64,000 nt of DNA from Aquila chrysaetos chrysaetos (GCF_900496995.4 NC_044006.1:78857754-78921753); one strand, 5' to 3'. Shown: positions 1 to 12,600, numbered from the stretch's first letter. The notes: generated by a model not told the origin, from the sequence alone. Numbers and translations: made by a program.

Positions 1-356
1 GGGGCAGGGGAGAGCCGTGGGGCAGCCCCTGTGGGACCCAGCCCCCCTCCTCACTCCCCTGAGACACCCCTCTGCCACGTCCCTGCCACACCTCATCCCC
101 CCCGGTCACCGCCACCACCCCTGCTCCATCCCCACCAGCCTCTGGCTCCTTCCCGCAATCCCGGCTCCAGGAGGGGCTGTTTAACAGCAGCCCCCCAAAT
201 GGGCCCAGAAGCAGAGGCGGGGGGGTCAGAGGGTGGCTGGATGTGGGGCACACAACATCCCCCCAGCGCCGGGATGGGTCCCTGGGGTGGGATGGGGGGG
301 GGAGCAGGATGGGATGGGGATGGGGTGGGACAGGACGGGGCGGGGGGGACTCTCAC

Positions 357-824
357 CCAGGGATGCGATCAGCTGGTAGTTCTCCATCATTATCTCCTTG
401 TAGAGCTCCTTCTGCCAGCCCGCCAGCCCCCTCCACTCCTCCGCCGAGAAGTGGACGGCCACGTCCTCGAAGGTCACCGGCTCCTGGAAAACAGCCTGCG
501 CCAGCCCGGCTCGGCCCGCCCGCCCCGGACACCGGGCAGGGGGGGCTGCGGGGCCGGGGTTGCGGGGTTGGAGACGACCGGGGGCGGTCGGGGGAGCCGG
601 CGGCGGACAAAGGGAGGGCGCGGAGCCGCGTCCCCGCCGAGCGGGGCTCAGACAAAGGGCCGGGCCCGCCGCCGACCCCGGCCCCGCACCCCGGCAGCTC
701 CCCCCCCCCCGCCCCAGCCCCGGCCCCGGTCCCCCCGGCCCCGGCCCGGTCCTCCCCGGCCCCGCTCCCGTGTCGTTCCCCCCCCCCGGCCCGGCCCTAC
801 CTGCGGCGCGGTGCCCGCAGCCAT
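357..824 (-). CDS. KRAB zinc-finger protein, first two coding exons (partial)
   Basis: Two minus-strand exons are visible. The first (801-824) encodes the eight residues MAAGTAPQ and ends at a GTAGGG donor. The second (357-483) follows a TTTTCCAG acceptor, is exactly 127 bp and ends at a GTGAGA donor; 127 bp is the usual size of a KRAB-A exon. It encodes a full KRAB A box: VTFEDVAVHFSAEEW, then WQKELYKEIMMENYQLIASL. KRAB A boxes recruit TRIM28/KAP1 to silence chromatin in the nucleus. The C-terminal zinc fingers would lie left of base 1, outside the window. The WQKELY form of the box resembles the ZNF282/ZNF398/ZNF777 group, which sits beside this synteny block in mammals, but which member this is cannot be said. 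The reading frame of the exon pair is intact. Confidence 0.85.
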
Positions 825-1120
825 CTTCCGCCGGAGCCGCCGCCCGGCGCGGGGAGGAGGCGCCGTCCGGGAGCTGCGGGGGGGGGGGGGCCCAGCCGGG
901 CACCGGGAGCGGTGCTGGGGGCCGGGAGTGCTGGGGGGGTGCTGGGGGTGCGCAGGAGTGTCAGTGCCGTGGGGTGCCGGGGTCCCGCGGGGGGGGGTGG
1001 GGGCTGTTACCGGGGTGCCAGGGCCGCCCGGTGGTGGGGTGACGGCAGCCCCGGGGGGGGCATCCCCACCCGCGGCCGGCCGGCAGCCGCAGTCCCGGTG
1101 GGTGCTGGGGAAGGGGCACC
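825..1120 (-). promoter_or_regulatory. CpG-rich 5' region of the KRAB gene
   Basis: Immediately upstream of the KRAB gene start codon the sequence is extremely GC-rich with many CpG and long G runs, and has no TATA box. This is the usual form of a CpG-island promoter for a KRAB zinc-finger gene on the minus strand. The transcription start is not determined. Confidence 0.4.
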
Positions 1121-4100
1121 CCGGGGCCCCGTCCTGGCTCAGCCCCAGCCTGCTGCCCTCATCCTCCCCGGCAACCCCCCCCCCAGCACCCCCAGCCCTG
1201 GCAGCCATGTTCATCCCACAACGAGGGGGGGACCTCCTGCCGATCAGGGGTCCCACTCCTCCACCAGCCCCGGCCGGCTCTGGTGCCCAGCGGTGCCACG
1301 CACAGCACAGTCCCGATACCCCAAAGCCCTGACCCCCCCCAGGGGTCCCACAGACCCCCCCTGCCCTGGCGCAAGGCCCCTCTGTGGTGACCGTCCCCCT
1401 TACCACTCACCCCTTGCAGAGAGGCGACCCCCGGGCAGGGCCACGCTGCCCCTGAGCCCGAGGACAGTCCAGCCCGGCTGGGATGGGGCGAGCCTTGGGC
1501 TGGCAGCACCGTACCCCGCTCCCGGGGTCTGCGCCTCGAGGGTGAGCCGAGACCCGGGAGAGGGACCAAGGCCCAGCTGGGACTGTGCCAGAGCTCCAGG
1601 TGGGCTCAGCAGAGAACCGTCCCCTACAGCCCCCCCCGGCCAGGGCACGGGGCAGGTTTACCCGGACAGAGAGCCAGGAAGGGCCATACACATTCCCCCT
1701 GCGCCCCTGAGAGCTGTTTGCCGCTTCCCTTCCCATTTTTACCGGCAACTCTGCAATGGGCAGAAGCAGGCAGCGAGGGGAGGACAGCACCCACAGCATC
1801 CCAGCGCCTCGGCTCAGGCAGAGACGTCAGGCAGGCTCCCGGTGCCCCGTGTCCCCTGTCCCCTCCCGGGGGACCGGGCTCGGGCAGCCCCAGGACTCAC
1901 AGCAGCCCGGGACCAGGGTGCAGAGCTGGGGCACGGCAGGGCAGAAAGGGACGTACGTGCCTTTCCCTGCAGCCAAGGGAACAGCCCCGGGAGCCTCACG
2001 CCTCCCCGAGGAGGGACGCTGCCGTTCGGGCTGGCATCGCACAGGAAAATAAATCATCTGCATATAGGTCAAACATCTAAAAATGTTGCCTGGGAGGTAT
2101 TCAGAGCCGTAATGAGAGGGAAATTAATGAGCCCAGCAGCCCTGGGGAAGCAAGGAGGGCTGTGCAGAAGGCAAAAAACCTGCAATACTTGCACAAAGGA
2201 GCGGGGAGCAGAAACATGCAAACACCCCAGGCAGCGGAGAGCAAGGCACAGGGCTCCAGACTTCAGGCAGAATTTGTGAGAAACTTGTGTCTTGAGAGGC
2301 TTTTACACAGAGTTTTGCCTCTCTAGAGCAGAAGCGGGTGGGGGAAAGGAGCAAAGGGGCTCGGGATGTGGGAGCCCCGGGGGGACGCAGGTACTGCAGA
2401 AGACCCCGGGCACCCACAGTGCGGGGAGGGGGGCCCCACGCCTCCGCCACGTGTCCCGCAGGGTGACAGACCCACCGGCTGCAGGGACACATGGCAGAGC
2501 CTGGGGAGTCTCCGGCCACCCCACAGGAGGGGCAGGAGCCAGCCTGGCTTTCCCCCGGCACTCACTGGGCTCCAGCCCACTGACAAGGGCAAACCACAGC
2601 GGTAACTGGCACAGGCAGGACAAACACGAAGGCTCCTCTCTTGCCGCAGGCTGGGAAGGAACGAGCTTCCCAGAGGTCTTGCAGGTGGAAACATGGACAA
2701 ATATAAATAACTCTGGGAGGAAAACTGCTGAGAAACCCTGCAAACCCCTGGGTTTCAGTGTGGCAGGTTTGACCAGGACGGAGCGGGCTGTGGTCCCTCC
2801 CGTCATGTGCCTGGCACGCAGCCGAGATAACGACGTGCAGGGACCACTAATGAAACAGCGCCTAAAACTGCGCTGCTAGCAGATGCACTGTCCTCGCAAT
2901 TACTCACCCTGCACGATCCCCCGTCCCGATGTTCCAGGCGCTAAATTAAACTAATCCCTGAAATCATAAATTTAAGGTTGGTGGAAAAATATAATTGAAC
3001 CTGTCAGGTCGCCTGTGGCATGGGGACAGCAGGAGCCCTTCCCTGTGCCGGCCTCAGGGCTGGCACTGGTGTCCCAGGAGCATGCCGGGCAGACGGCCCT
3101 GGTCCCCAGGAGGGAGCACCAGCCAGGCTCAGCCTTTGCCCCCCATCACCAACCTGTCCCTCCTTCGCCCGGAGCCACGGGCATCTCCTGGCTGCGGGGG
3201 GGGCCAGGGCTGCTGCAGAGCTTATAGCTGCGAGACCTGCGCTGGCAGCCTGGGATGAAGGGGGTTTTTCCCAGAGCTGCAGATGGATGTGGAGGATCCT
3301 GGTGCCCAGGGCCTGGCGGGCAGAGCCTGGCAGGGCTGGGTGCTGCCGGGCTGCAGGCACACTGGCAGAGAGCCGGCAGCGCTCCGCCGGGCGCCAGGAC
3401 CGCCGCAAAATCCCCAGGGTGGAGAGAAGCCAGAGAGGAGCCCAGCAGATGGGGAAGCCGTGAACACCCCCGGTGCCGAGGACATCACCTCCCCTTGGCG
3501 CAGCGCGGGAGGTGCCGAGTGAAGGATTTTCCTGGCACAGGGAGCCAAGAGCTGCTCTCCGCACTGCAACCCGCAGACCTGCTGGCACAGGGACACGTCC
3601 TGGGCTGGGAACCACTGCCCCGGTGCATCCCGCATCCCTTTCTCTCCCCCATCCCATGTGAGGCTGTGGGGGCCAGCACAGACCTCTTGCTGATGCTCCT
3701 GGCAGTCCAGGCCACCTTCTCAGGGTGGGGAGAAGGATGTGGCCCCCCCCGTGTCACATCCCACTATCCCTCTGCCCTCCCCTGCCCGCGGTGGCGGGGG
3801 GTTGCTGTGGGCGCAGAGCACGCACGGGGAGAGATGGGGCTGCACGTGCGGGAGCTGTGACACTGCCAGAAACGCTGAAAACACAGAAAAGGCTTTTTCC
3901 TTTCTTTTTTCTGCAAAAGAGAATGGAAATTTCACAGACAGCTGAAACACCCCTGCAAGATGCCAAACTTCTGCTGCTGTCGTTACACGTGAGAAATCCC
4001 CACCCCTGTGCACCCACCCAGCAGCTGTGGTCGGCCAGTGAAGCAGCTGCCCTGTGCCGTGCCGTGCAGTACCACACTGTGCCGTGCCATGCTGTGCCAG

Positions 4101-4531
4101 GGAGCACAGGCACCCGCTGACGAACTGGGGCAGAAACGGCGAGCTTCGATTAGAGCGGTGCTGGCTCCGGGCCTGGGGAAGGTCAAGAGCCACGTCTGCA
4201 GGTCTGGCATTAAAATACAAAATAAAGGAGCAGGTGAGGAGGAGCGCAGGGTGAGGAGGGCTCACGCCGGGTGTGAGAGCGTGGCGGCGTGGCTGGCATA
4301 GCCCCATCTCTGGGGAAGCGAAGCCCGGCCGCCCCTGTGCCGGCAGCAGGCTGGGAATGTGGCCACGGGAGAGGCAGGTTGGCAGTCCTGCCCCTGGGGT
4401 GCTTTGGGAGCTGAGGGGCGCAGAGCCCATCCCCCCCCCAGTTTTCCCAGTATTTTCTTCCCAGCAAGGCCCTTCCCCAGCTTCCCACCTGGGGAAGAAA
4501 CTCCCCCCTGCACCCCGGCCACCCCGCTCAC
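1121..4531. other. Intergenic DNA, no gene recognised
   Basis: I see no exon with matching splice sites and conserved protein content here. Open frames are low-complexity products of the base composition. There are AT-richer patches at about 2040-2130 and 2930-3005 and a T/A-rich patch near 3880-3950, which stand out against the GC-rich background and could be conserved non-coding elements. The missing last helix exon of the TMEM176-like gene to the right was looked for here and not found. Confidence 0.5.
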
Positions 4532-5287
4532 CTCCAGAACTTGCATCTCCTCCCGGCACAGCTGCTGCTCGGCGGGGGCAGCCGGGCTGGGGGTGGCACC
4601 GCACCCCCCGGCGCTGGAATCCCCCCGCAGGACGTGGGGTACGGCCACCACCACGGCCACAGCCGCTGCGACTGTGCTGGCCAGGTTGAGGAGCAGGGCC
4701 AGCAGGACCCACGGGACGCGGTGAGGGGACGCCGCGCCAGGCAGGCTCCCTTCCCAGACTTCCCTCCGGACCGCCGCGGCCCCCAGCCCCACGCGGGGCG
4801 AACCGCAGACCCCTCTCCTCCTTTACCCTCAGAAGAAGGGAGTTGCCCCGGGCTCTGCACTGCACATTGTGGGTCACCGAGTCACCGGTCCCCCAGGAAA
4901 GCCCCTGGTGCCGCTCGCATCCACCCAGCAACCGCAGCCGTGCTTCGTGCTCAGGACACAGAAGTCTCCAGAGGTGACAAACTGTGTGAGGAAAGCCAGC
5001 CTGGGGACAAAGCCAGCCTGGGGACAAAGGCCCAGCATGGCCCAGTCCGTACGGACCAGCCCCACAGCCACCCCCAGTATGGTCCAGTATAGCCCAGTCT
5101 GTACAGACCAGCCCCACAACCACCCCCAGCATGGCCCGGTCCACGCTGCAGCCGCCACCAGGACCTCGCGGCAGTGACCAGGTAGGACAGCGAGGACTGC
5201 TGGCCGACGCTGGTGTTGATGACGGTCGTGTCCGTGCCCGTGCCCGTGGTGCACACCTCCACGCCGTCGACCCGCACCGCACCCGGT
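4532..5287 (-). CDS. TMEM176-like four-helix membrane protein, two exons only (partial or relic)
   Basis: The right-hand block (about 5169-5287) encodes VRVDGVEV, then TVINTSVGQQSSLSYL. This resembles the TMEM176 N-terminus, in which a V-x-V-x-G start is followed by a short hydrophilic stretch and an HQESAL-type motif. The left-hand exon (4532 to about 4735) encodes one strong helix (VPWVLLALLLNLAST and on), an extracellular-like loop and LCREEMQVLE, then a GTGAGC donor; this matches helix 3 and the C-x(3)-M-x(2)-L segment before helix 4. TMEM176 proteins are CD20-like channels or adaptors of endosomal and Golgi membranes, and their genes lie next to AOC1 in mammals, as here. Exons for helices 1-2 and 4 and a start codon were not found; the space between is occupied by a 52-bp tandem duplication. 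It may be a decayed gene or a divergent one I cannot complete. Confidence 0.5.
5037..5140. repeat. 52-bp tandem duplication
   Basis: Two adjacent copies of a 52-bp unit (5037-5088 and 5089-5140) differ at only a few positions. They lie between the two TMEM176-like exons. Just upstream, a 17-bp unit (GCCAGCCTGGGGACAAA) is also doubled near 4995-5028. Confidence 0.8.
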
Positions 5288-8200
5288 CTGGAGCCAAGGG
5301 ATCCGTGCCGGGTGGGCACTGGCCACGGCAGCGCCTGCCCGGCCACAGAGCCGGCTCCCGGGCAAGGCTGAGGTCACCCCCCCATGGCGGGAGGCTCCGC
5401 ATCTCCCCCAGCACCAGCCCCTCGCTCTGACCGCGCCTGGGCTGCACAACCTGGGACCCACCAGAGCTGGAGCAACCGCAGCCCGAGGAGGCAACGCCGA
5501 GAGAGCTGAAGCTGCCTGTGCCCAGAGCATGGTCCACCCATCGTGGTGGCTGCAGACCCCCCCCCAGACCCTGGGAGAGATGAGGACCCTCGCCCAGGGC
5601 TGATCCCTTGCAGCTCCCTCCCTGCTGCCTCCGCAGCGGCACAGGGACCCTCCGTGCCAGCCCCCGCCGGGTCCGTCCACCCACCAGCTCCCAGGTGGCC
5701 AGGGCCCCTCTCACCCGGCTCCTCCTGCCACGGCGAGTCCCACGGGGTCTGGGGGGGGGTCGGCAGCCTCGCAAGGAACGTGCTTCGGCACGCTCCTCCC
5801 CACGGGCACCGTGCCCGTGCTGCTGCAGAGCCCTGTCCTGTGATGCCCGGTGCCAGGCTCTGCCAACACTTGGCACCGGCTGCCTCTGCCGCGGGCTCCT
5901 GGGCATGGCCACATCGGAGGGGGTCTGGGCGCAGCCCCCAACCCATGGTGCCGAGGACCCCTTGGACTCCCAGGGTGACAGGGCTGGACACACTGACCAA
6001 GGCATGGACAGACAGACAGGTGGGGGGGCCCTTGGTCCGGGCCCACCGCAGACGAGCCCCCGTCCTGTGCTGCTGGAGCAGAGGAGCATCTGCCGAGGCC
6101 AGAGGACCAAGCCCACCGCAAAAGCAAGCCAGCGCTGGACGAAGGGACCCCCCGGGAGACGGCCCCGCAGAGCGTGGCAGTCCCACCAGGCACAGGCAGC
6201 CAGGGGAGGGCACTGGGTGGGCAGCACCGGCTGGAGCAGGGACCCCACCAGGCACTGACCCCCAACGTCCCCCCTGAAACCTCCTCACCCACAGACGGGT
6301 GCTTAGAGAGACCCGGGAGACAGGCAGCCCCTTCCAGAGACACCTGGAGAAGACACGCTGTGACAACCGGAGGTACCCCCACCATCATCCTGTAGCCACG
6401 CACAGCGTGTGGCCCCGTGGGGGTCCAGAGCCCCCGTCGATCATCGAACGGTGGGGCGCTGGTTATAACAGCCGTGCTCGCGTGGGATGGCAGCACGCCG
6501 CACCACCGCCATGTACCGAACTGCTCCAGCTCCCCTCCTCCCCGGAGGGGGGGGCCGTGGTCCATATGCTGCCCTACTTCACACCAGCCCCCCCGCGCTC
6601 CGCTCCCGGGGGAACGGGAGCTTCCCGAGGGCTGACAGATGTGCTACAGCCTGGAAACCCTCTTCCTCCCACCATGGCCTGTACCACCCATGCTGACCTC
6701 CATGCTTCTCCACGCGGGCATCCCGACGGCACGAATTGAGGATTTTTATTTTTCTCAGTTTCTAGTACACAGGTCAGGCTGCTTCAGCACGCTCAGGGTA
6801 CGAGGAATTTAAGACCCAGTAGCCAGAAGCATTTCATCAAGCATAAAGAGACATACTGCAAACATTCACACTCCTATGATCTCATCGAGAAGGAGCAAAC
6901 CCCCCTCGGTTTTGCAGGCAGCCTCATGCCTCCCCATCTGCCCGTGACCCCCTGCTCCAGAGCTGTTAGGCAGGGCGAGAACGCTTCAGGAGGAACTGGG
7001 GCAGTCGGATCAGGAGAAGCCGGTACTCAGCACTGCAGCGGCGCGGCAGGAGCGTTTCCAGGCCAGCGCTCGGGGGGGCCACTGGGGATTTATGCCGGTT
7101 ATTACACAGACACTTCCCCTCTCGCCGGTTTCTGTGCCACCTCCGAACGTGACACACGCCGCGGCCCCAGGTGGCTTTTTTGGGATGCCCTAGTTGTGCC
7201 GCCATACCACAACGTGCCGGCTGTACACGTGGTTCGGCCGCCAGTAATCAGGCCAAGAGCCGGTCACACACAGAGGGGCCGGGGAGCACGGGACCGTGAA
7301 GGGGGGGCTCACTCGGACACGAACGCTTGTTTGTGCTTTATGACTCAAAAAGTCATGAAAAGTCCAAAACGCACTTTCTTCTTTCTTTGCCATTCAGAAT
7401 GAATTCATGAGGCTGGGAGACATTTTCCCAATTATATTTCTGTAATGAGCCCAGAGCTGGAAGGGTCGGGGGAATTTAAGACACTGAAGAGTGCCCATCA
7501 TCCTCTTCTTAATACCCTTAAAGACACAGATTTCTGTGCCTACGCTTCCTTAATGCTAAAAATTACAGCAATTACTTCACTGTGAACAAAGTATTGAAGG
7601 AAGAGGAGAGGCTGGACATGGCTTGCCCAAAGGCATAACCTGGTACGCGTGGAGCGAGTGGCCTCTAGACAGCCATTTTGCAGAGCGGTTGTCACCCAGA
7701 AGGACCCGCAGGCTCTTCCAGGTGATGGGGTTAAGGTCTGGAAAGGACATTTCCTCCAATTTTCTAATAAGCTGAAAAAATCAGACCATCACCAGGGTGG
7801 TGCCTGCAGTGGTGCCAGCTGGAAGGAGAAATCTGTCTCCGGGAGGTCCGTGGGACGGAGCAGGTAAAGCTGCCGAGCTCAGGGAGGAGCCGGAGCTGCT
7901 CTGCTCTGTCAGACGCTGAGGTAGGCTCGCCTCCATCACAGGACGGACCAGGGCGACGGCAGCAGAGGCCTGCCTCGGAAAGGAGATACTCATGTTTACT
8001 CTGAGACAGCAGACGATGCACAGACCCTCTCTAGCGCGTGACCCTTGTGTTTGCACGTCGGTTCGCATCCTCAGGGCTCTCGCGGATCCCACATCTCCCC
8101 CAGGCAGCCGCAACAAGCAGAGGCGTGCACCTCCGTTCCTACAGCAGCTGCAGTACAAAGCAACTGCCGTTACACAAAAACTAACCAGATTGGTCAAACA

Positions 8201-8678
8201 AGCCCAAAGGGGATCAAAGATGGACAGTGACGTTGCAGTCGGTTACGCAGTTCCCCAGTTCCGTCGCAGTCAGTTACACGCTTCCCCAGTTCCATCGTTG
8301 GCTTTCCCCAGCATCACCCCTCCTGTTTACCGGGGACACCGCACAGCCCTCTGTCACCAGACCCAGACAGGGAGGGGAGCTGCCCCGAGGGCCAGCTGGA
8401 TGCGGGGGAGGCCTTCCCGCAGCCAGCTTCCAGCTTTCCCTAAGAAAACCCAGTTACCAGGGCAGCTGGTGCCCAGGGATACTGGAAGCACCAACACTGT
8501 TTCTCTGTAAGAACACAACCTCATCCCAGGAACAGTATCTACTAGGACTTCCCAGTATAAGAGTCTCCTGATCTGGGGGGGGAAAAAACCCCAAACAACA
8601 ACAGTCTTCGCGATCAGCCCAAAATTTTTCTTGACAAATTGCACCCCGTTTGTATTATTTTGGCATTGCCAGGGTTAA
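5288..8678. other. Intergenic DNA, no gene recognised
   Basis: No supported exon was found. GC content falls from about 6.7 kb onward. Long open frames near 5.4-6.3 kb on both strands show no recognisable domain and no splice pattern. Confidence 0.45.
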
Positions 8679-8932
8679 TCACAGAATCCTGGAATGGTTT
8701 GGGTTGGAAGGCGCCTTAAGGATCACCTAGTTCCAACCCCCCTGCCATGGGCAGGGACACCTTCTATTAGACCAGGTTGCTCAAAGCCCCATCCAGCCTG
8801 GCCTTGAACACTTCCAGGGATGGGGCATCCACAGCTTCTCTGGGCAACCTGTTCCAGTGCCTCACCACCCTCACAGTGAAGAACTTCTTCCTTACATCAG
8901 ATCTAAATCTACCCTCCTTCAGTTTAAAACCG
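8679..8932 (-). mobile_element. CR1 LINE, 3' end fragment (first part)
   Basis: The stretch starts with TCACAGAATCCTGGAATGG and contains phrases typical of inverted CR1 3' ends (CCATCCAGCCTGGCCTTGAA, then CTGTTCCAGTGCCTCACCA). CR1 is the dominant non-LTR retrotransposon of birds. The element lies on the minus strand with its 3' terminus at the left. It is a 5'-truncated copy interrupted by an LTR insertion and resumes at about 9490. Confidence 0.92.
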
Positions 8933-9482
8933 TGTCATGGTTTAACCCCAGCCAGCAACTAAGCACCACACAGCCACTCACTCACTTCCCCGCCCCACAG
9001 TGGGATGGGGAGAGAATCAGGGAAAAAAAAAAGAGTAAAACTCGTGGGTTGAGATAAGAACAGTTTAACAGAACAGAAAGGAAGAAAATAATAATGATAA
9101 TAATAACAATACTAAAATGACAATAAAAATAATAAAAGAATTGGAATATACAAAACAAGGGATGCACAATTGCTCACCACTCGCCAACTGATGCCCAGTT
9201 AGTCCCCACATGGCGATCCCCCCACAGCCCAACTCCCCCCAGTTTATATACTGGGCATGACGTCACATGGTATGGAATACCCCTTTGGCCAGTTGGGGCC
9301 TGCTGCCCTGGCTGTGTCCCCTCCCAACTCCTTGTGCCCCTCCAGCCTTCTTGCTGGCTGGGTATGAGAAGCTGAAAAATCCTTGACTTAGTATAAACAC
9401 TACTTAGCGACAACTGAAAACATCAGAGTGTTATCAACATTCTTCTCATACTGAACCCAAAAGAGCACTACACCAGCTACTC
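8933..9482 (-). mobile_element. Solo LTR of an endogenous retrovirus (fossil), inserted in CR1
   Basis: The segment has LTR-type termini at its left side (TGTCATGGTTTAACCCCAGC), an A-rich stretch, and a promoter-like part that on the minus strand reads TGACGTCA followed by TATATAAACTGG. I recognise this LTR type from neoavian genomes, where it is common; the exact family name is uncertain (ERVL-like is my best guess). No internal retroviral genes are present, so it is a solo LTR, and it does not look whole. It sits inside the CR1 and is therefore younger than it. Confidence 0.85.
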
Positions 9483-9489
9483 CCTCCCA

Positions 9490-9680
9490 ATCTTATAAGC
9501 CCCCTTGAAGTACTGGAAGGCTGCTATAAGTTCTCCCCAGAGCCTTCTCTTCTCCAGGCTGAACAACCTCAACTCTCCCAGCCTGTTCTCATCAGGGAGG
9601 TGCTCCAGCCCTCTGATAATCTTCGTGGCCTCCTCTGGAGCAGAGCCCTCACAAGGTCTCCTCCTCCCTGTGCTCCCACC
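9490..9680 (-). mobile_element. CR1 LINE fragment (second part)
   Basis: The CR1 sequence resumes after the LTR with TACTGGAAGGCTGCTATAAG, then TTCTCTTCTCCAGGCTGAAC and TGCTCCAGCCCTCTGATAAT, all familiar CR1 phrases in the same orientation as the first part. The right boundary is approximate because similarity fades after about 9645. Confidence 0.9.
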
Positions 9681-12600
9681 ACAGTGCACACAGCAGGGAG
9701 GCAGCACCTCCATCACCGTGACAGGGAACAACGCTCCGTGGGACTGGCTACAGCAGTATGGAGACATACAGGATGGCAAAGCCTGCGGTACCCAGTCCCT
9801 CTTCTTGAGACAGAGAAAATCACATCTCTCACAGGGATATGAGCCTTGTGCCCTCTTCACGTGGGGTACCAGAGAAGAAAAAGAGGAGGACAGTGTCACA
9901 ATCAGCAACAAAAATAGATCAATTGAATGAAAAATAGCTCAGTTGTTTCAAAACTGTCGGGTATTTTTGGCCAAAGATCACACTTCCCCGCCTCCCACAC
10001 TGGCGAGATCTCAATTAGCCTTTGTGTAATTAGTTTTCCCCAGAAGATGAGATTTCATTATGTGAATACCAATAAGGGAATACAGGGCACATCTTGGAAG
10101 GATGCCACAGAGCATGAGACCTACATGCTCACACGGATGCGCCACCTCCTCCCGCTCGGGAGTGCGCTGTAGACGATGCGGGCTCACCGCTGCACCACGG
10201 TGCCCGCTCGGCGTAGGCGTGCGCTGCGAGGCAGAGCTGGGACCCTCCGCCAGGCTGGCAAAGGACGCCTCACGGGCAAGATCGTGATGCATCAGCCGAG
10301 TGCTGATGTTGCAAGAACACCTTGTCAGACAGAAGGGCCTGCACAAAAGCAGAAGGGCTCGCTCTGGAGACTGCAGTCTGGAGGAAAAAAACCCACACTT
10401 GGACAGCTGGAAAGAAGTAGGTCTTGACTATTCAGTCACACTCAGAGAAGACCCTAAAAAGACACAGAAGGCACAGCAACAAAAACCCCTCAGTGACACA
10501 GATAAGCTCACAGTAGCCAGCGGGTTATGAAGGTTCAATCTCCATCTCATTTGCATACAAAGAATTTCCCTCTGAAATTCTTGATGGAGTTTCTCCAGCT
10601 GTAAACACTACTTTACAGCATGGATAAAGCTAAGGGAAGGCTCAGTTGAACTTGAAGACAGACCAGAGCAGTGCCTGGCAGTGTCCCCTGGGAACTGCAG
10701 AGCACCCTTTTGCTCTCAGAAATAACCAGCTACACTCAATCGATAAAACAATCTGGTCATCACAGATGACATGAAGGACTCCATTAGTGACAAATGACAG
10801 AAGTGAGACAGCACCACCAGGTTTCGCCAGTACAGCCCTCAGTCTGTCAGTGGGAAGGAGCTGCGGCACGAATCCAGCATACGGGACCGAGGTGAACATC
10901 CATAATAGCTGCAGACAGGGACAGCGGTGGGCCCGAGGCAGCCTGGAGCACACAGGTTCTCTCCAGAAGCTACCAAGATGCAACCAGGAGACTCTGCAGG
11001 TCCTTTTTGCACCTGAAGGAGACAGAGAGAAGGGGCAGGTTGAGCAGTGTCCGCACTCAAGTGTTGAGTGGGACTGATCCTGCAGCAGGGACAATGGTCT
11101 ATGCTGTAAAATGGAGGAGCTGCGGATGCAAACTGACATGCTACAGCCTGGGGCAGCCAAAGGGCGAAAGCTGCGCTTGCGGGAAGAGGAAGGTTGGGCT
11201 TTTAAAACCGTTTATCCCGTCTTCTCCAGCAGCCAGGGCGCTGCTCAGCTCGGGTGATTTAGTAGCTGCCCTTCCCAAAGCAGCCCTCTATGCCTTAAAA
11301 GGAAACATCTCTTTGGTGAAACACTGAACCCAGGCCCCAAAAAGAAGCATAAAGTCATAAAAGGCCTGAGTAATGGAAGATTTTCTCTTATAAGAAAGAA
11401 ACAGCTGGCAGAAGAGATGAGGGAATTTACAGGGCCATTGCGCATTTTGTTATTCTTTTGATTACAAGGTTTTTGACTGCAGTTATGGAACAGGCGGAAA
11501 AAAACTGCATCTGGTGTGAAGGCACCAGCTGGAGCAACTCAAACCCTCCTCCAAAGGGGGAGAGCTGAGAACCGCAGCAACCGCGCTGTACCGTGAGCAG
11601 AGGGATCGGCTCCAAAGGATAGCGTTAAAGGAGACGGTAAAGCTCAGCTTCACGCCTCCGTGCTTTGAAAGCACCTGATGTACACGGCAAGGTGATGAAG
11701 GCAAAGGACAATCAACCTGGTTTCATGCCAAGCACAAGTGAAGTGCCGCCTCTTGAGTCTAGAGAGGATCAGTTTAAAGGGATGGTTTAGGAACAAGAGA
11801 CATTTGGTAAGACAGGACAAATAACCCCATTTCTGTTGCTTGCTGGGTACAAGGTTTCCAGGACGCCGCTTTAGTTTTGGAGGGGGGTGACAGCAAACAA
11901 TTTTTTCTCATAAACAAGAAACAGGTCTTCTGCTAAGAAATACAACAGCAAAAGGTCTCACAAGAAACACAGCAGAGTTGTGGAAACACGTTTGAAACTT
12001 TCCAGACATGTCCAATCCTTGTGTTTGCTTTTCACAAGGTGCACCACAATCCAGCCCCTTTGCAACTAAAATCTTCAAAACACATTTTTCCCCTCTGGCC
12101 TGCTCCGACGGCAGTCCTCACCATGATAGTGAAAGGAACGCAGGACGACAGCTCAAGGCCACAGAAGTATCACAGAGGTTTATTTTGAAATGCCATGTCT
12201 GATAAACCCTTCTGCTCTGGGAGGTGGCCGTTCGGAGGGGACCTGCCCACTGCTGGACACAGGCAGGCACGCTGCCAGCCAGCGGTCACCAGCCGATGGC
12301 ACCTGCCTCTGACTCACCGGTGAGAGGCCCCAGGGGCAGCTGGCTCACATGAAGCCCGTCTCCAGAGATATCCACAAGCGTTTTCTTTGCAGGGAGCTCT
12401 CCCACAAGGGAAGAGGGTGGCATGCATCTTCACAGGAAGCCACACAGCACATTTCTTCTTTGGTTTATCATTTTGTCAGAGCCCCTGTGCACGGCCACGC
12501 TTAAGTCAGCTGGCAAAACCCTGAGGAAATGTACAACTGCTCCCTGCCTCATCTTACTGGGTGAGCAGCAGTCAGGATGTGCCCGTGAGACAGGCCAAAG

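Noticed and set aside
3004-4528. Possible helix-4 exon of the TMEM176-like gene
   Set aside because: I scanned the minus strand for a hydrophobic segment after an acceptor and found none that fits.
10642-11160. 172-codon minus-strand frame in the AT-richer region
   Set aside because: It has no recognisable domain or splice context, and the DNA around it is not coding-like; it could be an unnamed repeat, but I cannot support that.
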